Positions 50,220 to 58,997 of a DNA stretch of 64,000 nt are shown one piece after another. The stretch is from Paenibacillus sp. FJAT-26967 (GTDB taxonomy: Bacteria > Bacillota > Bacilli > Paenibacillales > NBRC-103111): positions 186,001-250,000 of the forward strand of contig NZ_LMXH01000005.1 in the NCBI RefSeq assembly GCF_001541095.1. The letters run 5' to 3'. Numbering within the stretch: the stretch's first letter is position 1; each line of letters starts with the position of its first letter. A model generated the notes under the pieces. The model searched no databases. It saw only the letters and a list, made by a program, of their open reading frames with translations, and was not told where the DNA came from. The translations under genes were made by a program, and so were the position numbers.

Positions 50220-50771
50220 ATGGATTCTTTTACACACCGCATAATTAAAAGCTTCAAGCATGACGGCCATCTGCACAGAATGTGGCTGGAGAACTGGAAA
50301 GTTCCGGAGGAAGAGCTCCTGCCCGAGCACAAGCGTGAGGCTATGATCGTACTGATTAACAATCAGACGAAGATTCAGGAATCAGACGGAAAAGAATGGA
50401 CAAGCCGGATTCCGGGTGTCTCTTTTTTTATTCCGGGAGAATGGTACAACATCGTGGCTTTGCTCGAAGAGGGGGGAGTGCGATATTACTGCAATGTCGC
50501 TTCCCCGGTCTACCAGGCCGGTCATGTACTGACGTATATAGATTACGATCTGGATGTGATTCGGATGCCTGCGGGCGATGTCCATATCGTGGATCAGGAA
50601 GAATATGAACAGCACAAGTTGCTGTACCGCTACCCGTCGCTGGTAGAAACGAAGGTCAAAGCGGGACTGGACTCCTTGCTGAAGCGGATCGAGAGATCGG
50701 ATGCTCCTTTTCATGACGAGAGTGTGAGAAGGTATTATCAGTTATGGAAGGACCGTGGAACGGAGGTCTGA
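50220..50771 (+). CDS. DUF402 nucleoside tri-/diphosphate phosphatase-like protein (Ntdp)
   Basis: A 183-residue DUF402 protein like B. subtilis YgaC/S. aureus Ntdp, which hydrolyses nucleoside tri- and diphosphates. Family blocks: FKHDGHLHRMWLENWKV, IPGVSFFIPGEWYNIVALL, YYCNVASPVY and LTYIDYDLDVIRMPAGDV with the metal-binding Asp residues. The ribosome site (AGAGGGGCAGAGTTGA) precedes the ATG. The signal peptidase gene starts immediately after its stop, so they share a transcript. Confidence 0.9.
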   Translation: MDSFTHRIIKSFKHDGHLHRMWLENWKVPEEELLPEHKREAMIVLINNQTKIQESDGKEWTSRIPGVSFFIPGEWYNIVALLEEGGVRYYCNVASPVYQAGHVLTYIDYDLDVIRMPAGDVHIVDQEEYEQHKLLYRYPSLVETKVKAGLDSLLKRIERSDAPFHDESVRRYYQLWKDRGTEV

Positions 50772-50772
50772 T

Positions 50773-51366
50773 GTGTCGCATTCCGGGCAGACTACTAGGA
50801 AGACCGCTGCATCTGCAGATTCTCAACAAACCCGTTTGAGGAACCGGAAAGAGCTGCGGCATGCAGCCGGGACCGTTCTCCTCATTGTGCTGGCGGTTCT
50901 GGTTATTCAGCGCTGGGGATTCAACATTTCAATGGTACGGGGAACGTCTATGCAGCCCACACTGCAGCCGGAACAGTGGTTGTTCGTTAATAAAACAGTG
51001 CCTTGGATGGGTGAATTCGGGCAAGGAGATATGGTGATCTTGAAAGAGCCCGCTTCCGTGAACAGGGGGGAGCATCCTTATCTGGTCAAAAGGATTGTTG
51101 CCACTGCCGGGCAGCGTGTTGAAATCGCGGACGGACGCCTATATATCGACGGCAAGGAAGCGGTAGAGCCTTATTCGGATGCGCGAATCGAGGACGGTGA
51201 TTTCGGCCCTCTTGTGGTAGCGGAAGGAACCTTGTTCGTTATGGGGGACAACCGCCGCCGTGAAGGCAGCCTGGACAGCCGTTTTTTCGGCTCCGTACCT
51301 GAGGGAGGGCTTATCGGACGCGCGGAGTGGATTGTCTGGCCGCCGTCCAGTATGAGCGGGTTATAA
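50773..51366 (+). CDS. Signal peptidase I
   Basis: A 197-residue membrane serine protease that cuts signal peptides. One N-terminal transmembrane helix (about 31-46) precedes the catalytic domain: Ser59 in VRGTSMQPTL and Lys106 in YLVKRIVATAGQ form the dyad, and GDNRRREGSLDSRFFGSV is the C-terminal conserved box. The start is GTG at 50773 with ACGGAGGTCTGAT before it, right after the stop of the preceding gene. Longer in-frame starts exist but lack the site. The gene could be any of several sip paralogs. Confidence 0.93.
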   Translation: MSHSGQTTRKTAASADSQQTRLRNRKELRHAAGTVLLIVLAVLVIQRWGFNISMVRGTSMQPTLQPEQWLFVNKTVPWMGEFGQGDMVILKEPASVNRGEHPYLVKRIVATAGQRVEIADGRLYIDGKEAVEPYSDARIEDGDFGPLVVAEGTLFVMGDNRRREGSLDSRFFGSVPEGGLIGRAEWIVWPPSSMSGL

Positions 51367-51402
51367 CCCGGAAGTAACGATAGGGGCAAAGGAGGAATTG
51401 TG

Positions 51403-52680
51403 ATGCGCTTGTCCGTGACATCAGCATCCGCCAAGGAATGGCTTCTTTTGAAGCAGGAGCTGATTGAAGCGGCGCCGTCGATGGGAATCGACAAGATTGG
51501 TTTCGCCTCGGCGGAGCCTTTTCATGAATTGAAGGACATTCTGTTAAGGCATAGGGAAAAAGGTTACGAATCGGGATTCGAGGAGCCGGACATTGAGAAG
51601 CGTGTGCATCCCGAGCTTAGTCTGGCGGAGCCGAAGTCTATTCTCGCGATTGCAGTTGCTTATCCTTCCAAGCTGAGCAATCCCCCGCGCTCGGAGAAAG
51701 GCGCGTACCGGGGGATGTTATCGCGCTCGGCATGGGGGCAGGACTACCATCATGTGCTGAGGGAACGGCTTAAGAAACTAGCCGGTTTCCTGGAGGAGCG
51801 GGTGGAGGGTCTGCGCTTCGAAGATATGGTCGATACCGGCGCCCTCGTGGACCGCGCCGTTGCAGAGCGGGCGGGCATCGGCTGGGTCGGCAAGAACTGC
51901 GCCGTCATCACGCCGGAGTGGGGCTCATGGGTCTATCTCGGCGAGCTGCTTACAAATGTGCCGTTTCCCGCCGATACATCTATTATGGATCAGTGCGGAG
52001 ATTGCACGATTTGTATAGATGCCTGTCCGACCGGAGCTCTTGTCGGACCCGGACAGCTCAACGCGGGACGCTGTATTTCGTTCTTGACGCAAACGAAAGG
52101 GCACATGCCCGACGAATTTAAAGATAAAATAGGCAACCGGCTGTATGGCTGCGATACCTGCCAAGTCGTCTGCCCGATTAACAAGGGCAAGAACTGGACG
52201 CATCATGCGGAGCTGCAGCCGGATCATGAAGTCGTTAAGCCGCTGCTTGTTCCGCTGCTTACGATGGGCAACCGCGACTTCAAGGAGAGGTTCGGTCAGA
52301 GCTCGGCGGCGTGGCGGGGCCGCAAACCGATCCAGCGCAATGCCGTGCTTGCGCTTGGGAACTTCAAGGACCGGTCCGCCGTGCCTGTTCTCCGCTCTCT
52401 GCTGAGAGAAGATCCCCGGCCTGAGCTGAGGGGAACGGCGGCATGGGCGCTCGGTAAGATCGGCGGGGATGCCGCAGCCGAAGCAGTGGACGAAGCGATG
52501 CGGCATGAGCGGGACGATATCGTGTCGGAAGAGCTGCTTAAGGCAGCGAGGAAGCTGGGTCTGCTCCGCGAACCGGAAAGTGACGGCAATCTGCCTGGCG
52601 GTTCCCGGTATAGTCCTGAACCGGGAACCGGTATGCCGCAGGTGGAATGGGAAGAGAAAGAGGATGGGAATCATGAATGA
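51403..52680 (+). CDS. queG: Epoxyqueuosine reductase
   Basis: Reduces epoxyqueuosine to queuosine in tRNA, using cobalamin and two 4Fe-4S clusters. The 425-residue protein has the N-terminal fold with GWVGKNCAVITPEWGSW, clusters in CGDCTICIDACPTGAL (about residue 198) and CDTCQVVCPINKG (about 250), and a C-terminal HEAT-like repeat region (NAVLALGNFKDRSAV, GTAAWALGKIGGDAAAEAV). AAAGGAGGAATT lies before GTG 51400 and ATG 51403, and the ATG fits better. Its stop overlaps the MGMT gene by eight bases. Confidence 0.95.
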   Translation: MRLSVTSASAKEWLLLKQELIEAAPSMGIDKIGFASAEPFHELKDILLRHREKGYESGFEEPDIEKRVHPELSLAEPKSILAIAVAYPSKLSNPPRSEKGAYRGMLSRSAWGQDYHHVLRERLKKLAGFLEERVEGLRFEDMVDTGALVDRAVAERAGIGWVGKNCAVITPEWGSWVYLGELLTNVPFPADTSIMDQCGDCTICIDACPTGALVGPGQLNAGRCISFLTQTKGHMPDEFKDKIGNRLYGCDTCQVVCPINKGKNWTHHAELQPDHEVVKPLLVPLLTMGNRDFKERFGQSSAAWRGRKPIQRNAVLALGNFKDRSAVPVLRSLLREDPRPELRGTAAWALGKIGGDAAAEAVDEAMRHERDDIVSEELLKAARKLGLLREPESDGNLPGGSRYSPEPGTGMPQVEWEEKEDGNHE

Positions 52681-53212
52681 CGGCCATGACTCTGAGTTTA
52701 TTGATTATGATGTGCTGGAAGAGTCTCCGGCAGGCCCGCTGCTGCTTGCCGCTACGGACCAGGGGCTATGCACCGTGGCGTTTGGAGGCCTTCCTGACGC
52801 GCTGGAGAAGCTTCGGCGGTGGAAGATGAACTGGATGCCCGAAGCGGGCTTGCGCCGCAATCCAGGCCGTCTGCGCACGTTTGCCGGGCAGCTGGATGAA
52901 TACTTTGCCGGCCGGCGCAAAGAATTCGACCTGCCGATTGATCTGCGCGGGACCGAGTTCCAGCGACGTGTATGGACGGCGCTTCTGAAAGTCCCTTATG
53001 GGGAGACGGCTTCCTATAAGGATATCGCAGAATCCATAGGGGCGCCCAAAGCAGTGCGGGCAGTGGGCGGTGCCAATAACCGCAATCCCGTTCCCATTCT
53101 GGTTCCTTGCCACAGGATCATCGGTGCCTCGGGACAACTTGTCGGCTACGCCGGCGGGCTGAATATAAAGACGACTCTCCTGCAGCTGGAAATCAGTGCA
53201 GAGACCAGTTAA
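52673..53212 (+). CDS. Methylated-DNA-protein-cysteine methyltransferase
   Basis: An Ada/Ogt/MGMT protein, 179 residues, that takes methyl groups from O6-methylguanine onto its own Cys. The active site is PCHR with Cys146 in ILVPCHRIIGASGQLVGYAG, and the DNA-reading helix is TASYKDIAESIGAPKAVRAV. N-terminal ribonuclease-H-like domain about 10-90. It overlaps queG by eight bases; an ATG at 52664 is a possible alternative start. Confidence 0.94.
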   Translation: MNDGHDSEFIDYDVLEESPAGPLLLAATDQGLCTVAFGGLPDALEKLRRWKMNWMPEAGLRRNPGRLRTFAGQLDEYFAGRRKEFDLPIDLRGTEFQRRVWTALLKVPYGETASYKDIAESIGAPKAVRAVGGANNRNPVPILVPCHRIIGASGQLVGYAGGLNIKTTLLQLEISAETS

Positions 53213-53242
53213 CCTTACAACGAAGAAGCGGGAGTGGAAGGC

Positions 53243-54274
53243 ATGAAGTATGTTCCCATTGATTCCATAGAAACAGGACAATATCTGGGTAAAACCATTT
53301 TCTCAGGAAACGGGGCTGTTCTTCTTGCAGAAGGTGTGCAGCTGACAGTATATATGATTACCACCTTGCGCCGAATCGGAGTGACGATGCTCTACATCCA
53401 AGATCCGCTTACGGAAGATATCGAGCTGCCGGAAGTGGTCAGTGATGAGACGAAGCGCATTGTAATGAAAAAGATGCAGGACACGCTCAGTACGACCCGC
53501 TCGGGCAAAGATTTCGATTCGCGCTCCCTGAGCATCAGTATCGACACGCTCCTTAACGAAATTATGAAGAACAGCGATGTTCTTATCCAACTGACGGATA
53601 TTCGTACCAAAGACAACGACATGTATCTGCATGCGCTGAATGTATGTACGATTTCTACGCTGATCGGGATTAACATGGGCCTCAACCAGCTCCAGCTGAA
53701 AGAGCTTGCGACAGGAGCGCTTCTTCACGACATCGGTAAAATGGATGCGATTACAGACGACAAGTCGCCGGATGAACGGCTGCATCATACATGGCGCGGG
53801 TTCGAGCTGCTCAAGCACAAGCGCGAATATAGTCTGCTGATCGCACACGTGGCTTTCCAGCATCACGAGACGCCGGACGGCTTAGGTCAGCCTAGAAGAC
53901 TGCTGGTCGATCAGATTCATCTCTACGCCAGAATCGTATCCGTTGCGAATACATACGACAATTTGCTCCGCAGCGATGAATTAAAAACCGGAATGCTGCC
54001 TCATGTAGCCATTGAACATATGATGGCGCTGGCTGGAACCAAACTTGACCGCGAAGTGCTCATCCAATTCCTGCGGACAGTATCCATCTATTCGACGGGC
54101 ACTTCCGTCCGCTTGTCCTCGCGTGAGACGGGCGTTGTGGTCGGCCAGCACAGAGGACTGCCGGGCCGTCCGATCGTCCGGATCGTGAAGCAGGAGGGCG
54201 GCAGTGACCTGGAGGTCAAAGAAGTGGATCTGGCACAGCATACGACTCTTTTTATCGAACACGTGCTCGGGTAA
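53243..54274 (+). CDS. HD-GYP-like phosphodiesterase with altered GYP motif
   Basis: A 343-residue cytoplasmic protein: a variable N-terminal part (about 1-90), then an HD-GYP-type domain about 105-275. The HD pair is in TGALLHDIGKMDAI, and HHETPDGLGQPRR replaces the normal HHExxDGxGYP, so the Tyr of GYP is Gln here. HD-GYP proteins hydrolyse c-di-GMP; the change raises doubt about that activity. The C-terminal 70 residues form a beta-rich domain (SVRLSSRETGVVVG). GGGAGTGGAAGGC before ATG 53243. It follows MGMT by 30 bases. Confidence 0.88.
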   Translation: MKYVPIDSIETGQYLGKTIFSGNGAVLLAEGVQLTVYMITTLRRIGVTMLYIQDPLTEDIELPEVVSDETKRIVMKKMQDTLSTTRSGKDFDSRSLSISIDTLLNEIMKNSDVLIQLTDIRTKDNDMYLHALNVCTISTLIGINMGLNQLQLKELATGALLHDIGKMDAITDDKSPDERLHHTWRGFELLKHKREYSLLIAHVAFQHHETPDGLGQPRRLLVDQIHLYARIVSVANTYDNLLRSDELKTGMLPHVAIEHMMALAGTKLDREVLIQFLRTVSIYSTGTSVRLSSRETGVVVGQHRGLPGRPIVRIVKQEGGSDLEVKEVDLAQHTTLFIEHVLG

Positions 54275-54348
54275 AGAGCTTGGATTTTCTTGCTTAATAA
54301 TGCTATTATAAATGGGATTACAATCTTTGGATGCAGGGGGAAAGCAAG

Positions 54349-54591
54349 ATGTGGGACATTATCATTCCGATCTTAACTTTGATTGTCGGGTTAGTCGGAG
54401 GATTTTTCATCGGGGTATACTATCTCCGCAGACAGCTCGAGTCAATGCAGAATAATCCCGAAATGATTCAGAAGATGGCCAAGCAAATGGGTTATAACAT
54501 GAACAAGCAGCAGATGACTAAGGTGCAATCGATGATGAAGAACCAGAACATGTCGCCGAAGAAGCCTAAAGCCAAAACAAAGTCCAAATAA
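54349..54591 (+). CDS. YneF-family (UPF0154) small membrane protein
   Basis: An 80-residue protein with one N-terminal transmembrane helix (about 5-27, IPILTLIVGLVGGFFIGVYY) and the family motif NNPEMIQKMAKQMGYNMNKQ, then a Lys-rich tail. GGGGGAAAGCAAG before the ATG at 54349; the frame allows an upstream start. Function unknown. It is common in Bacillota. Confidence 0.88.
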   Translation: MWDIIIPILTLIVGLVGGFFIGVYYLRRQLESMQNNPEMIQKMAKQMGYNMNKQQMTKVQSMMKNQNMSPKKPKAKTKSK

Positions 54592-54684
54592 GATGTCCTG
54601 AGAGCGGCTGCCGGATTCCCGGCATCGGCTTTTCGGCGTATGTCACATTAGAACAGACCAGTATTATCCAGAGGTGGTTGGCTT

Positions 54685-55293
54685 ATGCCCAGCAACAAAG
54701 ACAAAATTCTCGCTGCTGCCATGGAACTTTTTCACGAGCAAGGCTTTCAGGCTACCGGTCTGGAGGAGATTCTCTCGCATTGCGGCGTATGCAAAAGTAA
54801 TTTTTATTACCACTTCAAAAGTAAAGAAGAGCTTGGGCGTCAGGTAATCCAGCAGAAAATTGCGCTCATGAATGAGCAGATATTCATTCCGTCACTGGAT
54901 AATAAGGCGTTGTCTCCGAAAGAAAGAATCAGCCGGTTGTTCCGGCTCATGCAGGCGGCTGCCGAGGAGCATGATTGCCGCAGAGGCTGCTATATCGGGA
55001 ATCTGGCGATTGAGCTGAGCGGCCGCTACGAAGCTTTGCGCGGAATAATCAGCGATTTTCTGGAGGAAGTGCAGCAGAGGATAGAGGCTTGTCTGCTGGA
55101 AGGGACGGCTGATCAAGATATTAATCTTCATGGTATGAAGGCGCAAGAAACCGCTGCAGCTCTGACGGCTCTTCTGCAGGGAGGCATGCTGCTCAGCAAA
55201 GCTCACCGCAGCAGCCTCGCTCTGCAGTACAGCGGTAGACTCGTCGATCATATCGTGGGGAACGGATGGGAAGGAGACCAACATGCCGGCTAA
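54685..55293 (+). CDS. TetR/AcrR-family transcriptional regulator
   Basis: A 202-residue regulator. The N-terminal helix-turn-helix is [20 protein letters not shown] and [13 protein letters not shown] (about 18-51). The C-terminal ligand domain is helical and Cys-containing ([17 protein letters not shown]), as in AcrR_16-type regulators. GAGGTGGTTGGCTT precedes the ATG. Its end overlaps the folE start by 11 bases, so folE may be co-transcribed. Confidence 0.92.
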   Translation: MPSNKDKILAAAMELFHEQGFQATGLEEILSHCGVCKSNFYYHFKSKEELGRQVIQQKIALMNEQIFIPSLDNKALSPKERISRLFRLMQAAAEEHDCRRGCYIGNLAIELSGRYEALRGIISDFLEEVQQRIEACLLEGTADQDINLHGMKAQETAAALTALLQGGMLLSKAHRSSLALQYSGRLVDHIVGNGWEGDQHAG

Positions 55294-55873
55294 GGAATAC
55301 AAAAACAAAAGTGTCGCGGATAACCGCGAACAGATTGAAGGACATATTCGTGAAATCCTGCGTTTAATCGGAGAAGATCCACAGCGTGAAGGTCTTCTGG
55401 ACACGCCTGCCCGGGTTACCCGGATGTACGAGGAGATTTTCGCAGGCTATGATGCCGATGTGAATGATGTGCTGGGCGTTAGTTTTGATGAACAGCACGA
55501 AGAACTGGTCATTATTAAGGATATCGTGTACTACAGCCAGTGCGAGCATCATATGGCGCCGTTTTTCGGCAAGATTCATGTAGGATATATCCCGAGCGGC
55601 AAAATCGCGGGACTAAGCAAATTTGCCCGTCTGGCCGATGCCATTACACGCAGACTGCAGGTCCAGGAGAGAATCACTTCCCAGATGGCTAACACACTGG
55701 ATGAAGTGCTGGAGCCTCACGGCGTGATGGTTGTTGTTGAAGGGGAACATCTGTGCATGTGCGCAAGGGGAGTTAAGAAGCCGGGCAGCAAAACGGTGAC
55801 GTCCGCAGTCCGCGGATCGTTCCGCACGGACCCCGCTCTGCGTGCTGAATTTCTGTCGCTGATCAAAGACTAA
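55283..55873 (+). CDS. folE: GTP cyclohydrolase I
   Basis: First enzyme of tetrahydrofolate synthesis from GTP, 196 residues. Zinc ligands lie in [11 protein letters not shown] (Cys, His) and in the later [10 protein letters not shown] (Cys); the closing [12 protein letters not shown] and [11 protein letters not shown] are conserved. GAAGGAGACCAAC before the ATG, inside the end of the TetR gene. It has no other folate gene nearby, and a role in queuosine or pterin synthesis is possible, given queG 3 kb upstream. Confidence 0.96.
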   Translation: MPAKEYKNKSVADNREQIEGHIREILRLIGEDPQREGLLDTPARVTRMYEEIFAGYDADVNDVLGVSFDEQHEELVIIKDIVYYSQCEHHMAPFFGKIHVGYIPSGKIAGLSKFARLADAITRRLQVQERITSQMANTLDEVLEPHGVMVVVEGEHLCMCARGVKKPGSKTVTSAVRGSFRTDPALRAEFLSLIKD

Positions 55874-55892
55874 CTTATAGGATCGACTACCA

Positions 55893-55916
55893 TAAGACGG
55901 CCGCGTGCCGTCTTTT
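55893..55916 (+). terminator. Terminator after folE
   Basis: AAGACGGC and GCCGTCTT pair with a short CGCGT loop, followed by TTTTT. Confidence 0.88.
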
Positions 55917-55988
55917 TGGTATGCAGCGGCACAATCCAAGCCGGCTGCCGGAAAGATGGAGAGCATTTACCGGATCGCTTTAGTATCC

Positions 55989-56060
55989 GTAACCACATTC
56001 GTAACCACATTCGTAACCGCACCAGTAACCGCACCAGTAACCGCAACAGTAACCACATTC
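55989..56060 (-). repeat. Six 12-bp tandem repeats between folE and the SOD fusion
   Basis: On the plus strand six 12-mers follow without gaps: GTAACCACATTC (twice), GTAACCGCACCA (twice), GTAACCGCAACA and GTAACCACATTC. The copies share GTAACC. They lie in noncoding DNA just after the terminator of the SOD fusion. The 12-base period keeps any reading frame open, which makes false open frames here. Confidence 0.85.
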
Positions 56061-56070
56061 GTATACGTGC

Positions 56071-56103
56071 AAAAGACCCTTGCCTGCCGTAAGCAGACAA
56101 GGG
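56071..56103 (-). terminator. Terminator after the SOD fusion gene
   Basis: On the minus strand CCCCTTGTCTGC TTACG GCAGGCAAGGG forms a stem with one mismatch, then TCTTTT. Confidence 0.75.
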
Positions 56104-56114
56104 GCCGGCGCACT

Positions 56115-57698
56115 TCAGTAAGGAATCCAGGTGAGCTTACGGGCGGGCTCAAAACGGTCGTTGACATGATCCCAATTAACCACTTTCCACCAGTCTTCGA
56201 TGTATTTGGCCCGGTTGCTTTTATGCTTGAGATAGTAGGCATGTTCCCATACATCAAGGACGAGAAGCGGGATGACGTCCCATTGGGACAAGTTCTGGTG
56301 CTTCTCGGCTTGCAGAATTTCGAGCCGGTGGCTGCGGGGGCTCCAGACGAGAATAGCCCAGCCGCCTCCTTCCACCTTCTTGGCAGCTTCCGTGAACTGC
56401 TTCTTGAAGCGCTCGAAGCTTCCGAAAGTTTTGTTAATCTCCGCGGCTATGGGACCGGAGGCTTTGCCTCCGCCGCCAGGCTTCATAATATTCCAGAAAA
56501 TCGTGTGCAGGTAATGCCCGGCGCCATTGAAGGCAAGTTCCCGTTCCCAATGCTTAACCAGATCGAAATCGCCCGTTTCGCGCGCTTTAGCGAGCATTTT
56601 CTCTGCTTTGTTAAGATCGTCCACATAGGTCTTGTGATGCTTGTCGTGATGTTCGCGCATCGTCGCTTCATCAATATAGGGCTCCAGCGCATTGTATGCG
56701 TAGGGGAGCGGAGGAAGCTGGTGGCCACCTATGGGTACCGGCTTATAAGACGCGAGGGCCGCAGCGGAAGCCTGGGACACCTGTGCCGGCTGGGCCGCAG
56801 GTATGTCAGGCGTCTGCTGCTCCGCAGCATCGGGCGGCCGGTCCTGTTCCGAGCGCAGCTCCGGGCCGACCGGGCGGTCCGTGTCCGGTGCGCTGCGGGT
56901 ATACAGGATCGGCCCGGCCGGCCCCCAGCCCGCCTGGCCGGACGCGCCTCCGGAGCCGTAGCTGCCCGGAGCGAAGCCCGCAGGCGCCCCGCCGGGCCAG
57001 GAGCCGCCACTCACCGGGGCAGCCTGACCTGGCGCCGCGCCCGGTCCATTGCCCGGCACACTGCTGTAGCCGGCAGCGAAGGCTCCCGGTGTTCCTGCGC
57101 CGGCCGGCTGTCCCCCCTCAGGCGGACCGAAGATGGCAGGGGCACCCGGCACGGTCCCGGGCCCCTGGAAGCTGCCCGGGGGCCAGTAGCCCTGCGAGGC
57201 TGCTCCGCTATGGCCATACGGTCCAGCGGCTCCTGCGCCGCCTCCGTAGCTTGGGGCCCCGTAAGGAACTGGAGGGAGAGAGGACTCCAATCCCTTGAGC
57301 GTGCCGAGGAAATATTCCGACTCGCGTATGATGTGCTCGATTACGACTGGGATTACCGGATTTGCGCTGACGGGTTTGCTTTCTTTTTCTATAAGCTGGA
57401 GCAATTCTATGAACTTGACGGACTGTTTCGTAGAGACATCGACCAATTGCTGGAGCTGCCGCTGCAGGAAAGGGTCAAGGGGATTCTTCGTTCGTATTGC
57501 CCATTCGATCCACTGGACGGCAGCATGCTGTGTTTTGGCAAATACGCCTTCCCATTCCTTTAAGGCCTGCACATAAGCGGGCTCCAGATCGGGGACAAGC
57601 TCGCGTATGACGACGGTATGTTCCTTCTCTTGCTCTTTCCAGAACCGTATTTCTTCTAAAATTCTTAATGGCATCAAGCTGCCATAGACAGAAAGCAT
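56115..57698 (-). CDS. DUF2935-linker-superoxide dismutase fusion (SodF-like)
   Basis: A 527-residue, three-part protein. Residues 1-140 form an all-helical domain like DUF2935, with a hemerythrin-like FWKEQEKEHTVVIRELVP and further helices bearing spaced Glu and His (TQHAAVQWIEW, EHIIRESEYF). Residues 141-320 are a Gly/Pro/Ala-rich linker of roughly 180 residues. Residues 321-527 are an Fe/Mn superoxide dismutase with all metal ligands: His350, His398 (GHYLHTIFW), Asp482 and His486 ([11 protein letters not shown]). B. subtilis SodF is also N-terminally extended, but I do not recall this linker. No signal peptide. GGGGGAGGCTGGCTTT before ATG 57698. The linker is GC-rich. Confidence 0.9.
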   Translation of the reverse strand: MLSVYGSLMPLRILEEIRFWKEQEKEHTVVIRELVPDLEPAYVQALKEWEGVFAKTQHAAVQWIEWAIRTKNPLDPFLQRQLQQLVDVSTKQSVKFIELLQLIEKESKPVSANPVIPVVIEHIIRESEYFLGTLKGLESSLPPVPYGAPSYGGGAGAAGPYGHSGAASQGYWPPGSFQGPGTVPGAPAIFGPPEGGQPAGAGTPGAFAAGYSSVPGNGPGAAPGQAAPVSGGSWPGGAPAGFAPGSYGSGGASGQAGWGPAGPILYTRSAPDTDRPVGPELRSEQDRPPDAAEQQTPDIPAAQPAQVSQASAAALASYKPVPIGGHQLPPLPYAYNALEPYIDEATMREHHDKHHKTYVDDLNKAEKMLAKARETGDFDLVKHWERELAFNGAGHYLHTIFWNIMKPGGGGKASGPIAAEINKTFGSFERFKKQFTEAAKKVEGGGWAILVWSPRSHRLEILQAEKHQNLSQWDVIPLLVLDVWEHAYYLKHKSNRAKYIEDWWKVVNWDHVNDRFEPARKLTWIPY

Positions 57699-57773
57699 AA
57701 AGCCAGCCTCCCCCGGAATCACATTACTACCGATTGTATTCCGGGGAGAGCCTGGCTTATTCGTTTTAACGGT

Positions 57774-58787
57774 TTATTTCATTTCGACAAAACCGGCTTC
57801 AGGCAGCTGCGGACGAGCAATTGTTTGAAGGAAACCGAAGGTGCGCGTAATATACTCATCCGGCTTGGCTGAATATATCAGTTCATGCTTGCCTGTGGGG
57901 ATAACCCAATAGTTAGATGCCTGGTTGCTTTGGTTCTTATAGATTTGTTCAGCGATTCCATAAGGGGCGCGTTCGTCTTCATCGCCGTGAATAAAGTAAA
58001 TCGGCATCGGATACTCATGCGTCGTTACGCTTTGATAAGGAATCTGATTCATGCTGACGCCGTTGAGCATCGGGAAAAATAGACGTACGAGAGGCAGAGA
58101 AGGGAATTTAGGGATATTCACGTACTGCTTCATATTATGATAAAGCGTATCGGGACTCAGCAGGAAGGAACTGTCGAGTATCATGCCGTCAATATCCTGC
58201 GTATTTAATGCGGCTTGAAGAGCAGTGCCGGCTCCCATAGAGAATCCCCATACATATATGTTTTGACTGCCTTTATTCTTAATATAGTTAACTGCGCCGA
58301 GCAGTTCCTTGGATTCTTGGATACCTGCAGTCACTATGCGCTGATTATCAGGCTGTACATAGCCGTAATCGAACATAAGCACATTGTATCCGCTCTCATT
58401 AAGTTTTTTGGCAAGGGAGTAGATGGGAACCCACAGCTCTTCACGGTTGCCGCCGTATCCATGCGAGAAAATGACCGTCTTATCGGAAGCCCCCGAGGGA
58501 ATATACCATCCGTTCAAATTACTGTTTCCTGTTGAACTGGGAAACGTAACATCTTCGTAGCTCAGTCCGACGGCTTTGGCCGGATTGGAACTAAGAGGTG
58601 CGATTGTCGGTCTTGCCAGTGTCCATGCGATAAAACCGTGAAAACCAAGTACAAGGCTGGTGAAGAGCAGGAAGACACAGAGCAGGGAAAGAAGGATCGC
58701 CTTCTTACGGCGGGTTAACGTACGGACAGGTACATGCTCCAGAGATGCAGGGTTAAGCGGATTTGTGTTTACAGGAGTTGTATTCAT
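57774..58787 (-). CDS. Membrane-anchored alpha/beta hydrolase
   Basis: A 337-residue protein with one N-terminal transmembrane helix (about 30-57) after a basic RTLTRRKK, then an alpha/beta-hydrolase domain outside the membrane. Oxyanion loop SHGYGGN, nucleophile elbow GFSMGAG, acid in IHGDEDERAPYG and His in PTGKHELIY complete the triad. AAAGGAGGGGACCTA before the ATG. The substrate is unknown; similar Bacillales proteins are called YqkD or BEM46-like. Confidence 0.85.
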   Translation of the reverse strand: MNTTPVNTNPLNPASLEHVPVRTLTRRKKAILLSLLCVFLLFTSLVLGFHGFIAWTLARPTIAPLSSNPAKAVGLSYEDVTFPSSTGNSNLNGWYIPSGASDKTVIFSHGYGGNREELWVPIYSLAKKLNESGYNVLMFDYGYVQPDNQRIVTAGIQESKELLGAVNYIKNKGSQNIYVWGFSMGAGTALQAALNTQDIDGMILDSSFLLSPDTLYHNMKQYVNIPKFPSLPLVRLFFPMLNGVSMNQIPYQSVTTHEYPMPIYFIHGDEDERAPYGIAEQIYKNQSNQASNYWVIPTGKHELIYSAKPDEYITRTFGFLQTIARPQLPEAGFVEMK

Positions 58788-58997
58788 TAGGTCCCCTCCT
58801 TTGCAGAATGGGTCTTTGTAGGAGATTTAGTCGTTAGGAACCTGATTTGCCTGAGGTCTTAATTAACTAAATTTTCTGAAAAGAACCTTGTGGTAACCTA
58901 ATATTATGTCAACTTTCATAGTTCGTCAATATGTGCAACAGAATGTTAATTCTCTTGTAATCTCCCTGTAATACAAGGGTTACAGCGGTTTTTTACT

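Noticed and set aside
55989-56060. CRISPR array
   Set aside because: The units are 12 bases and directly adjacent; there are no spacers or cas genes.
55905-57563. A 552-codon plus-strand open frame opposite the SOD fusion
   Set aside because: Antisense shadow of the fusion gene; the 12-bp repeat and GC-rich linker keep it open.
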